A DNA stretch of 64,000 bases from Ciona intestinalis. Lineage: Eukaryota > Chordata > Ascidiacea > Phlebobranchia > Cionidae. How positions within the stretch are numbered: the stretch's first letter is position 1; each line of letters begins with the position of its first letter. The notes beneath the pieces were generated by a model. That model had not been told where the DNA came from and did no database searches. It was given only the letters and a program-made list of their open reading frames with translations. This document shows positions 1 to 11,785 of this stretch, one piece after another. A program made the position numbers and the translations under genes. The stretch covers positions 152,782 to 216,781 of the forward strand of contig NW_004190417.1 of NCBI RefSeq assembly GCF_000224145.3, in the 5' to 3' direction.

Positions 1-865
1 AAGATGTCGGGATGATTAATGCGTGGAACCGGCATGACAGAAGAAGAACAGCGATCCTTGTGGACAATGTCGACTCCAATTAGGTCTGAGTAGGCCTACA
101 ACTATGCCATGCAGGAATTCAATACACTCTTCTACAAGTACAAGCGAACAACATAAAACAGCAAGACAGGCTAGGGTTCAGAGACACAGTTCTGATCTTA
201 AAAGCTCAAGACATCATTGGCTGGTTATGTACCGTTTTCTCAAGATCAAATCCTGAGGAATATTGTGAATGGTGTTGTCGCCGAGGATGACGTCAATGTA
301 CCTGAATTTGAATCAGTCGGAAGGAACATTATGAACAAAATGATTGGACAGTATGTTTTCTCAATATCTTTTAAGCGGAAGGATAAAGCCAAGACATTTG
401 GAATCATCTTATTAGCGAAGGTGTCACCATAATGAACAATTGACCCAGGTTTGCTTTATCGACGTTTCCCAGTTGTTTCACAACTACGCCTTATCTCTCG
501 AAGATATCTTGAAATTTGGACCCTGTGCCCGTTCCCTCCAGCACTTTTTGAAGCAAGGAAGGTGCCCCGGAAGCCTGATAAGCCTGAACTTGCGAATGCC
601 ATCACAGATAACCAAGGCAGTTCGGAAAATTCCTGAATCCATATAAGCCATTCCACCAAAAACTCAACACTATGTCATAAATGGATGTTCACTACTACAG
701 CGGCTACCATGGAAGAGTGGAGAAACCAACGGCTCTATATTACACCATCCTATGCTGAATTCATGACTCGCCGTTATCAAAGGGCAATAGTTGTTTTTGA
801 CGGGTACCTATAGGAGGACCGACAATCAAGGACAACACACACCAGAGCCGTGGGAAAAATGTGCA
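1..865 (+). pseudogene. Decayed copy of an uncharacterised, repetitive invertebrate ORF family
   Basis: Conceptual translation in shifting plus frames gives a continuous run of family-like blocks. These are GMTEEEQR and YNYAMQEFNTL near the left edge, then VPFSQDQILRNIVNGVVAED with FSISFKRKDKAKTFG (217-400), then LLYRRFPVV, FPPALFEARKVPRKPDKPEL (451-600) and finally EFMTRRYQRAIVVFDGYL (about 755-815) followed by a THTRA block. I know this order (SFKRKDKA; LF..N...KP.LA.AI; TRRY...VVFDGY; STKD.TH) from uncharacterised multi-copy ORFs in invertebrate genomes, probably mobile-element derived. The function is unknown to me. At least three frameshifts and several stops break it, and the 5' part lies outside the window. 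A second remnant from the C-terminal end of the same family is at 52213-52525. Confidence 0.6.
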
Positions 866-876
866 TGTAAGTAGTA

Positions 877-1599
877 TATAGTAGGATTGGGGAAGATGGG
901 ACACAAATTTTCTTTTTACGGACCCTCATTTAATAATAATAAAAAATATAACAGAATTATTCGACAGTGTTAACACGATTTTATAAAGCGCGCGTCAAAT
1001 CCGATTACTGTTGTTAAATGTTTAAAAAATATGTTAGTTCAAAACAGCATTTTTTGAACAGGTGAAAATATGCGAAATAGGAAGGTGCTAATTTTTAATG
1101 CTCGCTAAATCATAGTGAAGCCGATGAAATTATATAGTTTGCGAATGTAAACGATTAAACTAGTTTTATAGATTTATAAAAAAATGGAATATTGCATGAA
1201 GTTTGTTTTTGTCGAGTAAAACTAGTTTTAGTTTTGTGAAAAAATCTGAGATACATACATGAGGAATATGGGCAGGGGTCAATATGACTTTAACTAAAGA
1301 TAAAAAAAATATCGTTTTAAAGTTATATATATATGAAGTTTACATGGTAAAGAAACTAGCACAGCCGGTTAATTTCGGTAGGTTAACTACAAGTTGCAGA
1401 ATACTATTAATTTTCGTCCCATCTTCCCCCACATTGTTGTTTTGTAAGTTTTTATTGCCAAACTTTAAAAGGTTTTCTCTTAATTTAAAAATTTCTACAC
1501 CAGGGATAATTCAAGTACAATATGTGACACTCAAAAACCGTCATATATTTTGATTTTGGAAATATGTGCTTAAGTGTCCCATCTCCCCCCTCTACTATA
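877..1599. mobile_element. MITE, GATGGGACAC-terminus family, long form
   Basis: The left end reads TATAGTAGGATTGGGGAAGA followed by TGGGACAC. The right end is the inverted partner GTGTCCCATCTCCCCCC then TCTACTATA. The termini begin and end with TATA, so insertion into TA is likely. No ORF is recognisable inside. About 720 bp; it shares internal blocks (GCGCGC near 990, ATGCGAAATAG near 1070) with copies near 31 kb, 39 kb and 49 kb. Confidence 0.75.
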
Positions 1600-1944
1600 A
1601 GTCTTTCTAATAAACTAATGAGTTAATTTCATTTTAAATTGTTTTATATAATTCCTTACCACCTAAAACCTAGACGCCAGAATTGGAGCTTTGGCATGAA
1701 TATTAAGTGAATTATTGTCATTTTACTGTTTTGGCGGCCATCTTGAAAATGAAAACTATCTGATGCTCCGATTTTCCTAGATTTTTAATATATTATTTTT
1801 GATGATAAATACTACAAAAAAACGTTGAAAAACCTTTTGTAGGAATTTTTTAGGGGTCAAACCATATATTGACCTGACTAATATATATGTTATGATATAA
1901 GATATAGTAACAATTCATATGAAACATTTAAAAAAAATTCTTAC

Positions 1945-4900
1945 CTTCCACTTGCTGTAGTTTCACTCTCACACTTGTCATGTTCAAATTAATGAGGGAA
2001 GGTTTATTTGGTCTAACAGGAACTGAAAAGATATTTAAAGTTGAAAGAATATCCATCTGTCTAACAGTAAAGGCTACAATTAAATATGCATTTATCTATT
2101 CAATAAATTTGTATCCCATTTCATATAAATAACATGATCATAAAAAACATTGAATGAATGTAACTTTTTTACCCTCACATGGCAACGACAATTGTTAAAA
2201 CACGGGTGTTTTGTTTCATACACCTTGTGCCCACTTACGAATTACAAAAGTAGGTAACATTGTTGCGATTATTTTTTGATTATCTTTTCGCTTTTTATAG
2301 TTGATTTATTTTTTGGCTTTTTTATAGTTTTTCTGCTGTTTATATATATTGCTGACAATTTGCACAACCTATTAGTGACCACTGGGTTGGAGCAATAGAC
2401 AAGTGTATTGTCTAAGTATGAATACGCTTACAATGGTAATAGCCAGGGTTTATTAAACTTTGGCTGCAATTGTTGCCACTTTGACTAAAACCAAAATTTA
2501 CCATCAATATTCAAAGAAAATTTTAAAACAAAACCATACTCACATGTAGAATCAGTGATAAGAATGAAGTTGGAACTTGTTCTATCACTTTCCCCTACAG
2601 TGATAATTTTGATCTGATACATACAACCTGGAGATAAATCTTCCAAAAGTATGGCGGGTGTGATTGAAGTAAGTGATATCATAGTTGCATTTATCATTTC
2701 ACCAGAAACAAGTTTGTGAGTTGTGATGTGGTAACTCTTTGCACCTTTAAAAATTATAAGGTTAACTGATGATATAAACTTAATTTTAAATGAACCAATC
2801 ATTCTGAAGTACCTCGCCCAGGACCATCACAATGGTAAAAACAAAATTGAGATTTTAACATGGTCATTGGTTCGAAACACAAATGTTCTAACTTCTAACC
2901 ATTGTGCTATGAAATTGTGTTAAATATGGGTACCAATTAACTCAGAATCTTAAACAGGTTTATTATTTAAATTATTATAATTGTAATCTTTCTTCGCTGG
3001 ATTTTTTAAAATTTTAAACCGATGACCAAGTTTAAGTTATTTGGATTTTGCAACAAAACATAGAAGATACACTAAAACTCTTTTTGTGAATAAAAATATT
3101 AAATTTATACCATTATTTTTTGGTGATGTCATCATAAAATTGATAACTTCATAATAATTCTTCCATTGTTGATTTTTTTAGAAAAAAAGATATGAAAATA
3201 TAATGAACTGTAAACTAAATTAGTATGTGAAAGCCCTTTGTATGGTGTTTAATTTGTCATAACATCTGCATCATATAGAGGAAAAGTTACAAAAACTTTC
3301 AATATGTATGTCAATTTTTACTGAGTTATTACTGTTATTTGTTTTTACTTATTACTGACATAAAATCTCAAAAAAACTTATAGTCAATGTAATGACCAAA
3401 AACCATTGAAAACGTCATTTAATCAACTTCCAAATGTATTGAGAATGATCTGCTTGATGTTTACTGAAGAAAGTCTTATTTGAATTAGACAAGCTATTTT
3501 GGCCATACTAACGCTAACAGATTCCACTTAAAATGATGCATCCCATGAGAATAGATTTAAAATTCCATGTTCAGAAGCTTAGCACAATCTTTTTTTAAGA
3601 AAATCTCGATTTTGAAAACATTATTTAATACACATACAGCATACACGTTTAAGTACTTACCAGCAAGTTTCACAAGTTTACAAATGATAAAAACTGGTGA
3701 CCAAAAGCTGGGTAAACAATATGCCGAATAAATTGAATTTTAACTGACAACTGCCTAAAGTTTTCAAATATGCTGATATACATTATATCACTGAAAGCAA
3801 CATAACATTGCTTTTTCTTTTAATTGAGACCAAATTTGAGACAAGACACTGATAAATAACTGTAGATTTAAAATGCGGTAGCCAGTTGGCAATGGTGACA
3901 GGATGCGTTGAAAGGATTAGTTTAGTTGGACTGTAAGCTTAGTTATATACATATCTATCATTATTTTATAAATTTCAAAAACACTTTGAAGACCTTCAGC
4001 AACTTGCCACTGTAGATACAAGCTGTTTGGTGTAACTCGAGTGACAGCTAATCGAGTTGGAGCATGTGGCACTAAAAATATTAAAATGACAAATTATATA
4101 TTTCAAATGATCTAACTTATTATTTTTATATTATAGTAATAAAACAATGCGACGTACAAACAGCATTCAAGAACAGGTCATCAACATTGAAGTAAATATA
4201 ATGAATAAATTGTTGGAAAAGCTGTTTCTACTGAGATAAGAAAAAATTGTAATTAGAATTACCTGATTGGATGGTAATTGGAGAAACAGCATTACGATCA
4301 CTAACATTGGCTGCTCCAATAGAATAAACAATAAATCTGTATTTTGATCCAGGTAACAGACCATTAACAGTAAAACGTGTCTGTTGTACAACTCTCTCAA
4401 CTCTAACGCTACCCAAAGCTTGAGAAGTCACAGTCACCATATATCTGAGTGCAGCTTAAAAAAAGAATATTTTGTTCAATTAGGTTCAAAAATAAAAAGG
4501 TTATCATTAAGAAAAGTTTATATAAAGCACCAACCTGTTTGAGGTTGCCATTGAATAGTAATTGAAGTATCAGTTACAGTCGTTGCCGTAATATTCTCTG
4601 GATTGGGTGGCGCTAAAAGGTTGTAAGAAAAAGTATCGTATTAGTTGGAGGTAAATAAGGTTTTCTTAAAAGTGTGCTCATAGACCATCTTAACAGTGGT
4701 AAAACAACAACAAGTCAGTTTAATAGCATTTATCTAATTTAAACACCAGTAGAATAACATATGCAGCATGTAGCTTTCGTATCTAGGACTGCAATTGGAT
4801 AAATAAGATTTTTTGGGCCATTCTGAAAGTCGTACAAAGGCAAACAAAAAACACAGAAATAAAAGTTTAAAAATTGTATTTAACAAACCAGTGTAAGCAG

Positions 4901-7432
4901 AAACAATAGCACTGAAGTTGCTATTAAGTCCTGTAACTCCAACACTTTGGCACCAGAACCAATATTGGCTTGATGGAACAAGGTTTCCAATATAAATAAA
5001 TGAGGTGGTGACATTTTGAATAGTAATAAGGGAACTTGCATCTCTATAGCTTGCTATGTAGTATTGAGCACCTGTCATGAAGGCATACATTAATTTTATA
5101 AACCATAACTCAAAAATTTTAAGAAAAAAGTATTCAATTTTTTATACAACATGAGGTCAGTTTGAAACACCTGAAATTTGACAGGGAAGGAAGTTTACAA
5201 TTGAAGAAACGAGAAGAAATGCTTGTTAAAAACTTATAATATTCTTTTATGGGGAAATTATGATTCCAGGGATGAGAATGCAGTTTATACAAAAAGTCTG
5301 AAAAATGTTTCAGCGGGGGTCAGGGGGGCGCCGGCCCCCAGAAGGGGTCCAGGGGCGAAGCCCTGGTGGGGCCTGGAGGGGCGAAGCCCTGGTGGAATTT
5401 TACCTCTCCTCCAATGAACAAACATTATATTTATCAGCTAATGCAGTTTATTTGTGTATCACGTTGACGCGTAAAAACGCGTAAGTGACCTAAAGTAACC
5501 TCGACGTTACACGCGCCTGATAAACATGACATGCGGTGGACGCGTGATCAGACGCTTTGACCTAGTTTAATACGTTAGACGAACGAGTTAAATTAGGTGT
5601 ACGAATGAGTTTACGTTTATGAACAAGTTAGCGCTATGCATCCCGCTTTTGGTGCTGTAAACTTTGTTCACGCCCTTATAATGTTTACATATTTTAATTT
5701 ATAATATTATTTTGGTGTTTGATCGCTGCTCGCAGCTATACTTCTGTAAACAAGTGACCTCTTTGCTAAATCCGTATGTTTTTTAATGCGTTTTTTGCAT
5801 TACTGCTACCTTTTTTAAGCAAAATACATGACGTAACAATGGAAAATAATGGTGTTTGTGACGTACAATAGGGCTCCTAATTTCAAACGTAAAATGTGAA
5901 TTATTCGGCCGTATCTCTAGTAGGCCGTGTTGGACTACACACATAAACGCCAACGTCAAATAATGCTGTCTAATTCGTATTCAAACCTGTTTTAAAGCAC
6001 CTCCAGGCTAGATATTGAACGTGTGAATTGCTATTATGACGCAAATAATTAACGTGTAAATTGCTGTTGTGATGCAATGCACGTGTAAGTGCCTGCAATT
6101 TCGTAACAGACTGTCTGCTTGGCTATGGAAAACGTTTAGGTTGTTTATTACGCCAATATTATGTTGCAAAACAAGTCCACTTAGTCTTACAGTATTAACA
6201 ATCGAGACTGATGACCTAATCGCCATTGCAGGGCACGATTAGAGCCACATCGTCGCTCTCTGTCTTATCGCGAAGATCCAATCAACGAACGCGGACACGC
6301 GCTTGTAAATAGGATAGTTATTGATATACGTTATCCAGTCGTCAACTGCATGGTCGTTTATGAGTACCCTCCCACCCCCCCCCCCCAAAAAAAAATTTTT
6401 TTAAGCGGATCTAGACGATTCACAAAAATGACCTTTTTGACGAAAAAAAAGTCGGAAATCCGTGAATCCGCGGAAGATTCTCATCCCTGTGATTCTCTCT
6501 TTCCATAACCACTATTCAGAAATGTATTTAAAGTGTCGGAAAATGTAGCGAGCTACCTCTAGTCACGGGGCAGTTTGTCATCTTTCATGTACAAAACTTA
6601 CTCATCAGTTAAGAAACATGTCATGTAATCTATTTTTTGGCAAGTAGCGGATTGAAATTAAAAAACATTAAAAGAATGAAGTTACATGAATTTAATTCCG
6701 ATTTTAAAACTTACCTACTACAGGTGTCCATTCCAGTGTAATAGAAGCCAATTCGATTCTTCGAATGCTAAGTACAGGTGGAAGCGGTACTAAAGAAATA
6801 TATATATATATGTATGTATAAATATATGTATATGTATAAATATATATATCTCATAACATTTTAAACAGGAAACAAACTATATAGTTAAGATTTTTTATAA
6901 AAGCAACAGCAACCAGATCACACAATCAGATGCAAAGATACAGAAAATATGATTGTCAGTAAAAAAAATAAAAAACAAAAAACAGTCTGTGAATCATATC
7001 TTTGAACAAAAAAATGTATATTTAGAGGTGGTAACAATCGAACATGCCTGTATAAAAGTAAACTGGTCTGCTTTCAAGGCTCCTGATTCCGACTGAAAAT
7101 GAATACAAAGAAACTGAATAGCCAATACCAGGTTGTAGGTCATTTATGGTTGTTTGGGGCCCAACTACTCCATATGCTTTAGCAACCTAAATAATACAGG
7201 AAAATAATTGAAAAACAAACTGAAGTTTGCATCAAAGCTAAAATTTAATAAATATAAAAAAATAATTAATTATTTGTTTTGAACGAAACTTATTAACCCA
7301 CCTCACCACTGGCATTATACCTCACTGTGAGAAAATAGTTAGATTGTATTTCAGTAGTATGTGACCAATGTACTAGAACTGAAGTAGAACTGATAGAGGA
7401 ATGGTCAACTTGTAGTTCCGGTGTTACCAAAC
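1945..7432 (-). CDS. Fibronectin type III repeat protein, 3' part of a larger gene (both ends missing)
   Basis: Nine exons in transcript order on the minus strand: 7432-7302, 7186-7048, 6789-6715, 5071-4889, 4612-4535, 4454-4263, 4071-3994, 2744-2544, 2022-1945. All junction phases join in frame. They encode four complete FN3 domains of about 86-93 residues plus the first half of a fifth. Each domain spans two exons, a short A-C strand exon (mostly 75-78 nt) with the core Trp (YLQWQ, TIQWQ, TLEWT, LVHWS) and a longer exon with the L.PG..Y turn (LLPGSKY, LSPGCMY, LQPGIGY, LVPSSQY). Domain borders have phase-1 introns, the usual shuffling phase for FN3. The product is presumably an extracellular or receptor region; a receptor tyrosine phosphatase (PTPRB/J/Q type) or adhesion protein would fit, but no catalytic or membrane segment is visible. 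Two donors are odd: GC after 7048 and GTCTTC after 3994. The upstream part is lost in or beyond the gap at 7798. Confidence 0.8.
2155..2460. repeat. SINE-like repeat, partial copy
   Basis: The beginning (TGAATGAATGTAACTT, then an ACACGGGTGTTT block) and end (GTGACCACTGGGTTGGAGCA, ATGGTA) match in order the flanks of the gapped copy at 56905-57655. Copy 1 is AT-rich and degenerate. It lies in the intron just downstream of the last complete FN3 domain. Confidence 0.55.
2815..2935 (-). repeat. tRNA-derived SINE head, degenerate
   Basis: On the minus strand CATAGCACAATGGTTAG resembles a pol III A box, followed by a degenerate tRNA-like body. The plus strand carries a GGTTCGAA block in the same relative place as in the SINE at 57545-57655. 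It sits upstream of the FN3 exon 2744-2544, in an intron. Confidence 0.45.
5267..6489. mobile_element. Non-autonomous DNA transposon (hAT-like ends) in FN3-gene intron
   Basis: Terminal inverted repeats CAGGGATGAGAAT (left) and ATTCTCATCCCTG (right) are flanked on both sides by TGATTC (5261-5266 and 6490-6495), a 6-bp direct duplication. The 1,223-bp body starts with a GC-rich stretch (5312-5397) holding two GGGGCGAAGCCCTGGTGG units. It contains a block near 6005-6190 related to repeats at 20995-21240 and 22190-22400. There is no transposase. The CAGGG-type end is reminiscent of hAT, but a 6-bp target duplication would be short for that superfamily (usually 8). Confidence 0.8.
6795..6852. repeat. 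AT microsatellite
   Basis: An imperfect (TA)n/(TATG)n run, just upstream (in transcript sense) of FN3 exon 6789-6715. Confidence 0.8.
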
Positions 7433-7797
7433 CTTTAAAAAAAAACATATACTTTTCATTTTATCCCTCTGGTTACAGTATTTGAAATGAAGAATAAACA
7501 AGCCCTGCCATGCAAAATTCAAGACTTTCCTTAACAAACCTTGCAAAATTCGGAGGAAATAAAATATGCACCTAGGTCTTTGTAATCAATACTGCCAAAT
7601 CGAACCTTGAGTAAAAATCAGTATGAATCCCTTACCTATGGTTTGAGGCAGGCTTTTGTCAAAATAAAAAAACTGATATTGTTATAAATATTGTAGCATA
7701 CATCCAGATCCAAATCTCTAAATAATAAAAACTTGTAATAAAAGAAAATTTATAATAACTTATATTAAAACTAATATTTCGCAACAAACTTGTTATT

Positions 7798-7999
7798 NNN
7801 NNNNNNNNNNNNNNNNNNNNNNNNNNNNNNNNNNNNNNNNNNNNNNNNNNNNNNNNNNNNNNNNNNNNNNNNNNNNNNNNNNNNNNNNNNNNNNNNNNNN
7901 NNNNNNNNNNNNNNNNNNNNNNNNNNNNNNNNNNNNNNNNNNNNNNNNNNNNNNNNNNNNNNNNNNNNNNNNNNNNNNNNNNNNNNNNNNNNNNNNNNN
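7798..7999. other. Assembly gap
   Basis: A run of N. Upstream FN3 exons may be hidden here or lie further right, interrupted by the element that starts at 8000. Confidence 1.
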
Positions 8000-9842
8000 A
8001 AAGAGTCTGGACCACGCTCATACAAGTTGATTTTAAATAAAAAATTACACCTAATAAATACTGTCTGTGGTATTTTTTTGTGAAAAAAAAAAATTTAGTT
8101 TGGCTAAAAATACGTTTTAAAAAGTGCCAAAAAATTCGCCTATTGTTGCGTCACTCGCGGGCACTATGACATAAATAAGTCACGATCTGTTCTAATCGAT
8201 CAGCTGATTTATTTAGGCTTTGCTAGCGAAAAATGAAATAATGTTTGCAGCAAAACAGAGTGTACCGTCGACATAGCGTTTTCTTTAACTTTTAAATTAA
8301 GAAATAGGTATTGCCGTGGCCTGATTTTAGTTTAAAATTAATGTTTTTTAAAATTGTAGTGTATTACAGTATTACACTATTTATTTTTGTCAGTTAACAA
8401 TAATGTAAAAGTGTGCGATGTATAGTCATGTAGACGCATTTTATCTGATGAAGTGGTATAAGTGAAGATCCTAGTCCACTAGCAATAGGTATTGAGCCTT
8501 TCCAGCTTGAACCTGTACTTCCAGCAAGTGTTGGGGAAGTAGACAGGCCAAGTTTATCTACCATGGAAAACAAGTGACGCTGAGCAAATCAACAACACAA
8601 TTTGGTGGGTTGACTAAGAATAGCATTTATTAAAAAATGTGACATTTAATAAGCCTGTTGGTTAAAGTGTTGCACTGCCTTTTTTCTTGAATTTGCTGAA
8701 AAACCAATAAGATTATTTATGCTGGCCTTCATACCAAAAAGATGGTCAATCACATGTTTATGGTGTTTATTTGTTTAAACAGTATCGCTAGATTCGCTAC
8801 ACGGCTGATCAGAACTTTGTTAGATAGGTACGGAAATGATTGGAAAAGAAAAACAGAAAGGTTCCATCGGTACTGATCAAAAGTATAAGCGAATAACATT
8901 ATAGTGACAGTTCAACAACATTTGCAAGAATATTTCATCATTTAGTTTTGAATGGTTTTGTCCTGTTTCATAAAGCATGTGATTCATGCAAGAGTTATGT
9001 TGTTTTAAACTAAGTACGTTCAACATTACTAGAAATACACACTTAAGTATTGGATTATTTTCATTGTTTTGAATAAAGAATGCTTGAACCATATGGTAAA
9101 TCTGCTTCTTCTAAGTTCTTTTGTGGTCTTCATATCCTAATCGGAACATATCATAGTAAAACCATCTAAAGTAAAATGTGCACCACAGATAGAGATGACC
9201 AGCATATCAATGTAATTGTGCGTGCTTTTTTTTCTATGCCGTACTCTTTCTTTTGATAATGAAAACACACACATTGACACACACACATATATATATTTTT
9301 ATCGCTTTACAGTCATTCTTGTCTTGCTATTTTAAACACAGCACCAACCAGGCATGATTACTTGGCCTATGGTAAACTCCTATATGGTAACTTTAAATAC
9401 AGATATAAATATAGTCCGTAGGGGAAAAAACGAACAAAATTTAAAATCTGAACACCGGAAAGTCACGAAAACTAAATCTCTTGGTAGGCTATTTTGTGTG
9501 GTTAAACACTGATCGCTAAAAAATAACTTCCACTAAGTTGTAAAAGCTGCTTTAAGTATTGTTAATACCTTAAAAACGTTAAAAACTTGCTTATCTATCA
9601 AAACTGTAACATAAACCGCTGATAGGCCGGGTTTTCCCCATAAACGAAATAATTGTATTGTGACGTCACAGTGCCCGCGAGTGACATTTTTCAATAATTT
9701 TTAAATTTTATTTTTTAAACGTTCATAACTTTTAAATTAAAGCGAATTTTCACGAACTAGCTGTTAGTTTAGCATCAGTAAAATAACTTTATTCTTACGC
9801 AAAAAACGGCGCAACCATGAGAACCGTTGGCCAGACTCTTTA
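8000..9842. mobile_element. Inverted-repeat element with AAAGAGTCTGG ends
   Basis: The left end AAAGAGTCTGGACCACG and the right end CCAGACTCTTT (inverted) bound 1.84 kb. Both arms also carry TCACTCGCGGGCACTRTGAC in inverted orientation (8149-8170 and 9661-9693), so the arms are about 200 bp and diverged. No recognisable ORF. A close copy of the right arm, reversed, is at 63171-63412. Target duplications cannot be checked because the left flank is N. Confidence 0.6.
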
Positions 9843-10889
9843 ACTAATTAGAGTTTAAATCATCATTTTAGTATTTTTCTAAAAAAAGTTACAGAAAAAG
9901 GAACGTGATCGGGAAAAGCTGCCATAAAACATACCTTTTTTTTCTGTACTTATTTCTAAATTAACATTCTTGTGTATTGCAGTAATGCTAATGCCCTTCT
10001 TTTAAAATTGACAAGTGTGTATAGCTGAAACTGTTCACTTAGACTTTTGGTCGAATTTCTTTTTTATTTGTGTTGGTTTTGTTTTTCTCCAAATATTCTC
10101 CAAATAAACGTAAACCTGTTTTTAACTGTAATGGTGTTTTAAATTGTTGTTTTGTTGCTATCATATCCTGCCTTATTGTTTTTAAACTTATCAATCTTTA
10201 ATAACGTAATTGTAGAGACAAAAATGTTATTACTTTGTTCCATGGCCTACTCAATACACGGCCTAGGAATACACCGAAACTGCTCAGAAAATAAGAGGCC
10301 TATTGACGCGAATAATGCCCATTATAATACATTGTTACGTCACGGTTTTATGAATGGATTTTGCTGTCTGGCTGTAATTTTTGCTTCAAATAACAGTTTA
10401 TTTACCATTCCCAGTTAAATTACCTTATTTTTCAGGTTATTTTATCAACATCTTATATTTTTTATAAATGTTTAAGCATGACTTAACAGATAGGAGTTAC
10501 TTTTAACCACGTGCGGCATACAAGTAAGTTTTACCGACAGTTTAGTTCGGTTGAGTCGCTGAGTGAAAATAGTATTTGGCTTAAAACAAGTTTTTTAAGA
10601 CAGCCTATATATATCTAGCAAAAGAACACCGCAGTAAAAACAAGTAAGTTAATTGCTATGTCTGTTGTGGACTTTTAAAACCGGTCCTTAAAAACAATAT
10701 AGGATATTGGATAAACACAAGCATCCGCCTTTTGTCTAAAGGTGCTTATGCCTTGATCTGTCCTGCTGCTCATAACCCATTTTCTACTCGAGGTTTTTTT
10801 GTTAAAGCAGGACAGAGGCTCTTCCTCGAGGTCCAAAAATGGGTCATACAGCACATCATAAATTAAGACTGTATAATACAAACAAACTC

Positions 10890-10939
10890 NNNNNNNNNNN
10901 NNNNNNNNNNNNNNNNNNNNNNNNNNNNNNNNNNNNNNN
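10890..10939. other. Assembly gap (50 N)
   Basis: A run of N of exactly 50 bases, probably a gap of unknown true size. Confidence 1.
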
Positions 10940-11104
10940 GGACTTGCGAATTACGTGTCCATTTTCATCATCATGTTTTATTTCCTATGCACATTTGTTT
11001 CAGCGATGACGTGCGAAGCAAGAATGTAACTTCTATCACCGAAAATTGCCATCTTTATGCCTTGAAGACAGACAATATCTTCCAATTTTTTCACAAGTTC
11101 TGTT

Positions 11105-11330
11105 TCACACACGCATTTTGGTGGCTTTTGCATAGGGAAAGCTCCCGTTTCAAGAAATACTCACCGGGCCCCCCACCGGGCGTGTTTTAGTATGACTCGT
11201 AACACCGGGTCCTCACCGGGTCCCGCCGGGCCCCACCGGGCCCCGCACCGGGCGTGTTTTAGTATATTTTTTTCCACCGGGCCTCACCGGGCCCCGCCGG
11301 GCGTGTTTTAGTAGGACCCCACTGCCAAAC
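11105..11330. repeat. GC-rich minisatellite, CCGGGCGTGTTTTAGTA units
   Basis: Repeated units of ACCGGGCCCC plus CGGGCGTGTTTTAGTA form a GC island in AT-rich DNA. The leading flank (ATTTTGGTGG, CATAGGGAAAGCTCCC) and the units recur in inverted orientation at 63413-63600, so the array is part of a dispersed element and not a local expansion. Confidence 0.75.
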
Positions 11331-11489
11331 GATACGATAACGATAGGGAAATCCCCAAACCTTAACCGACTGCTCCCTGATGCGTTGAACCGACGTTTAT
11401 GATTGTTAACGATGGACATACACATTGCTTCCGACGGCCAGTTCGCAGTTACGTATTGTGTATTCAAGACCAATGACATCTGATTTATT

Positions 11490-11785
11490 GGTTTATTGTT
11501 TTGAACTGATTATTTTGTATATATTCAGCTTAATATGTCAAACCAGACACTGCTACTTGCAAATAATCATAACATAACATTTAGTTTTACTTTTTATTTT
11601 TGTGTCAAAACACAAGTACTGAAACTAAAAACTGTTTATTATTGTTTTGAACTGATTATTTTGTATATATTCAGCTTAATATGTCAAACCAGACACTGCT
11701 ACTTGCAAATAATCATAACATAACATATAGTTTTACTTTTTATTTTTGTGTCAAAACACAAGTACTGAAACTAAAAACTGTTTAC
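11490..11785. repeat. Tandem duplication, about 146-bp period, two copies
   Basis: ATGTCAAACCAGACACTGCT occurs at 11535 and again at 11681. The surrounding units, starting TTATTGTTTTGAACTGATTA and ending ACTAAAAACTGTT, are almost identical, indicating a recent duplication. Confidence 0.9.

Noticed and set aside
5223..5417. Open frame rich in Gly/Pro/Trp over the GC-rich part of a transposon
   Set aside because: It is a by-product of the GGGGCGAAGCCCTGG repeat; no family character.
10152..10418. 88-codon open frame in the gene-free left part
   Set aside because: Starts hydrophobic like a signal peptide but has no family resemblance and sits in decayed repeat DNA.
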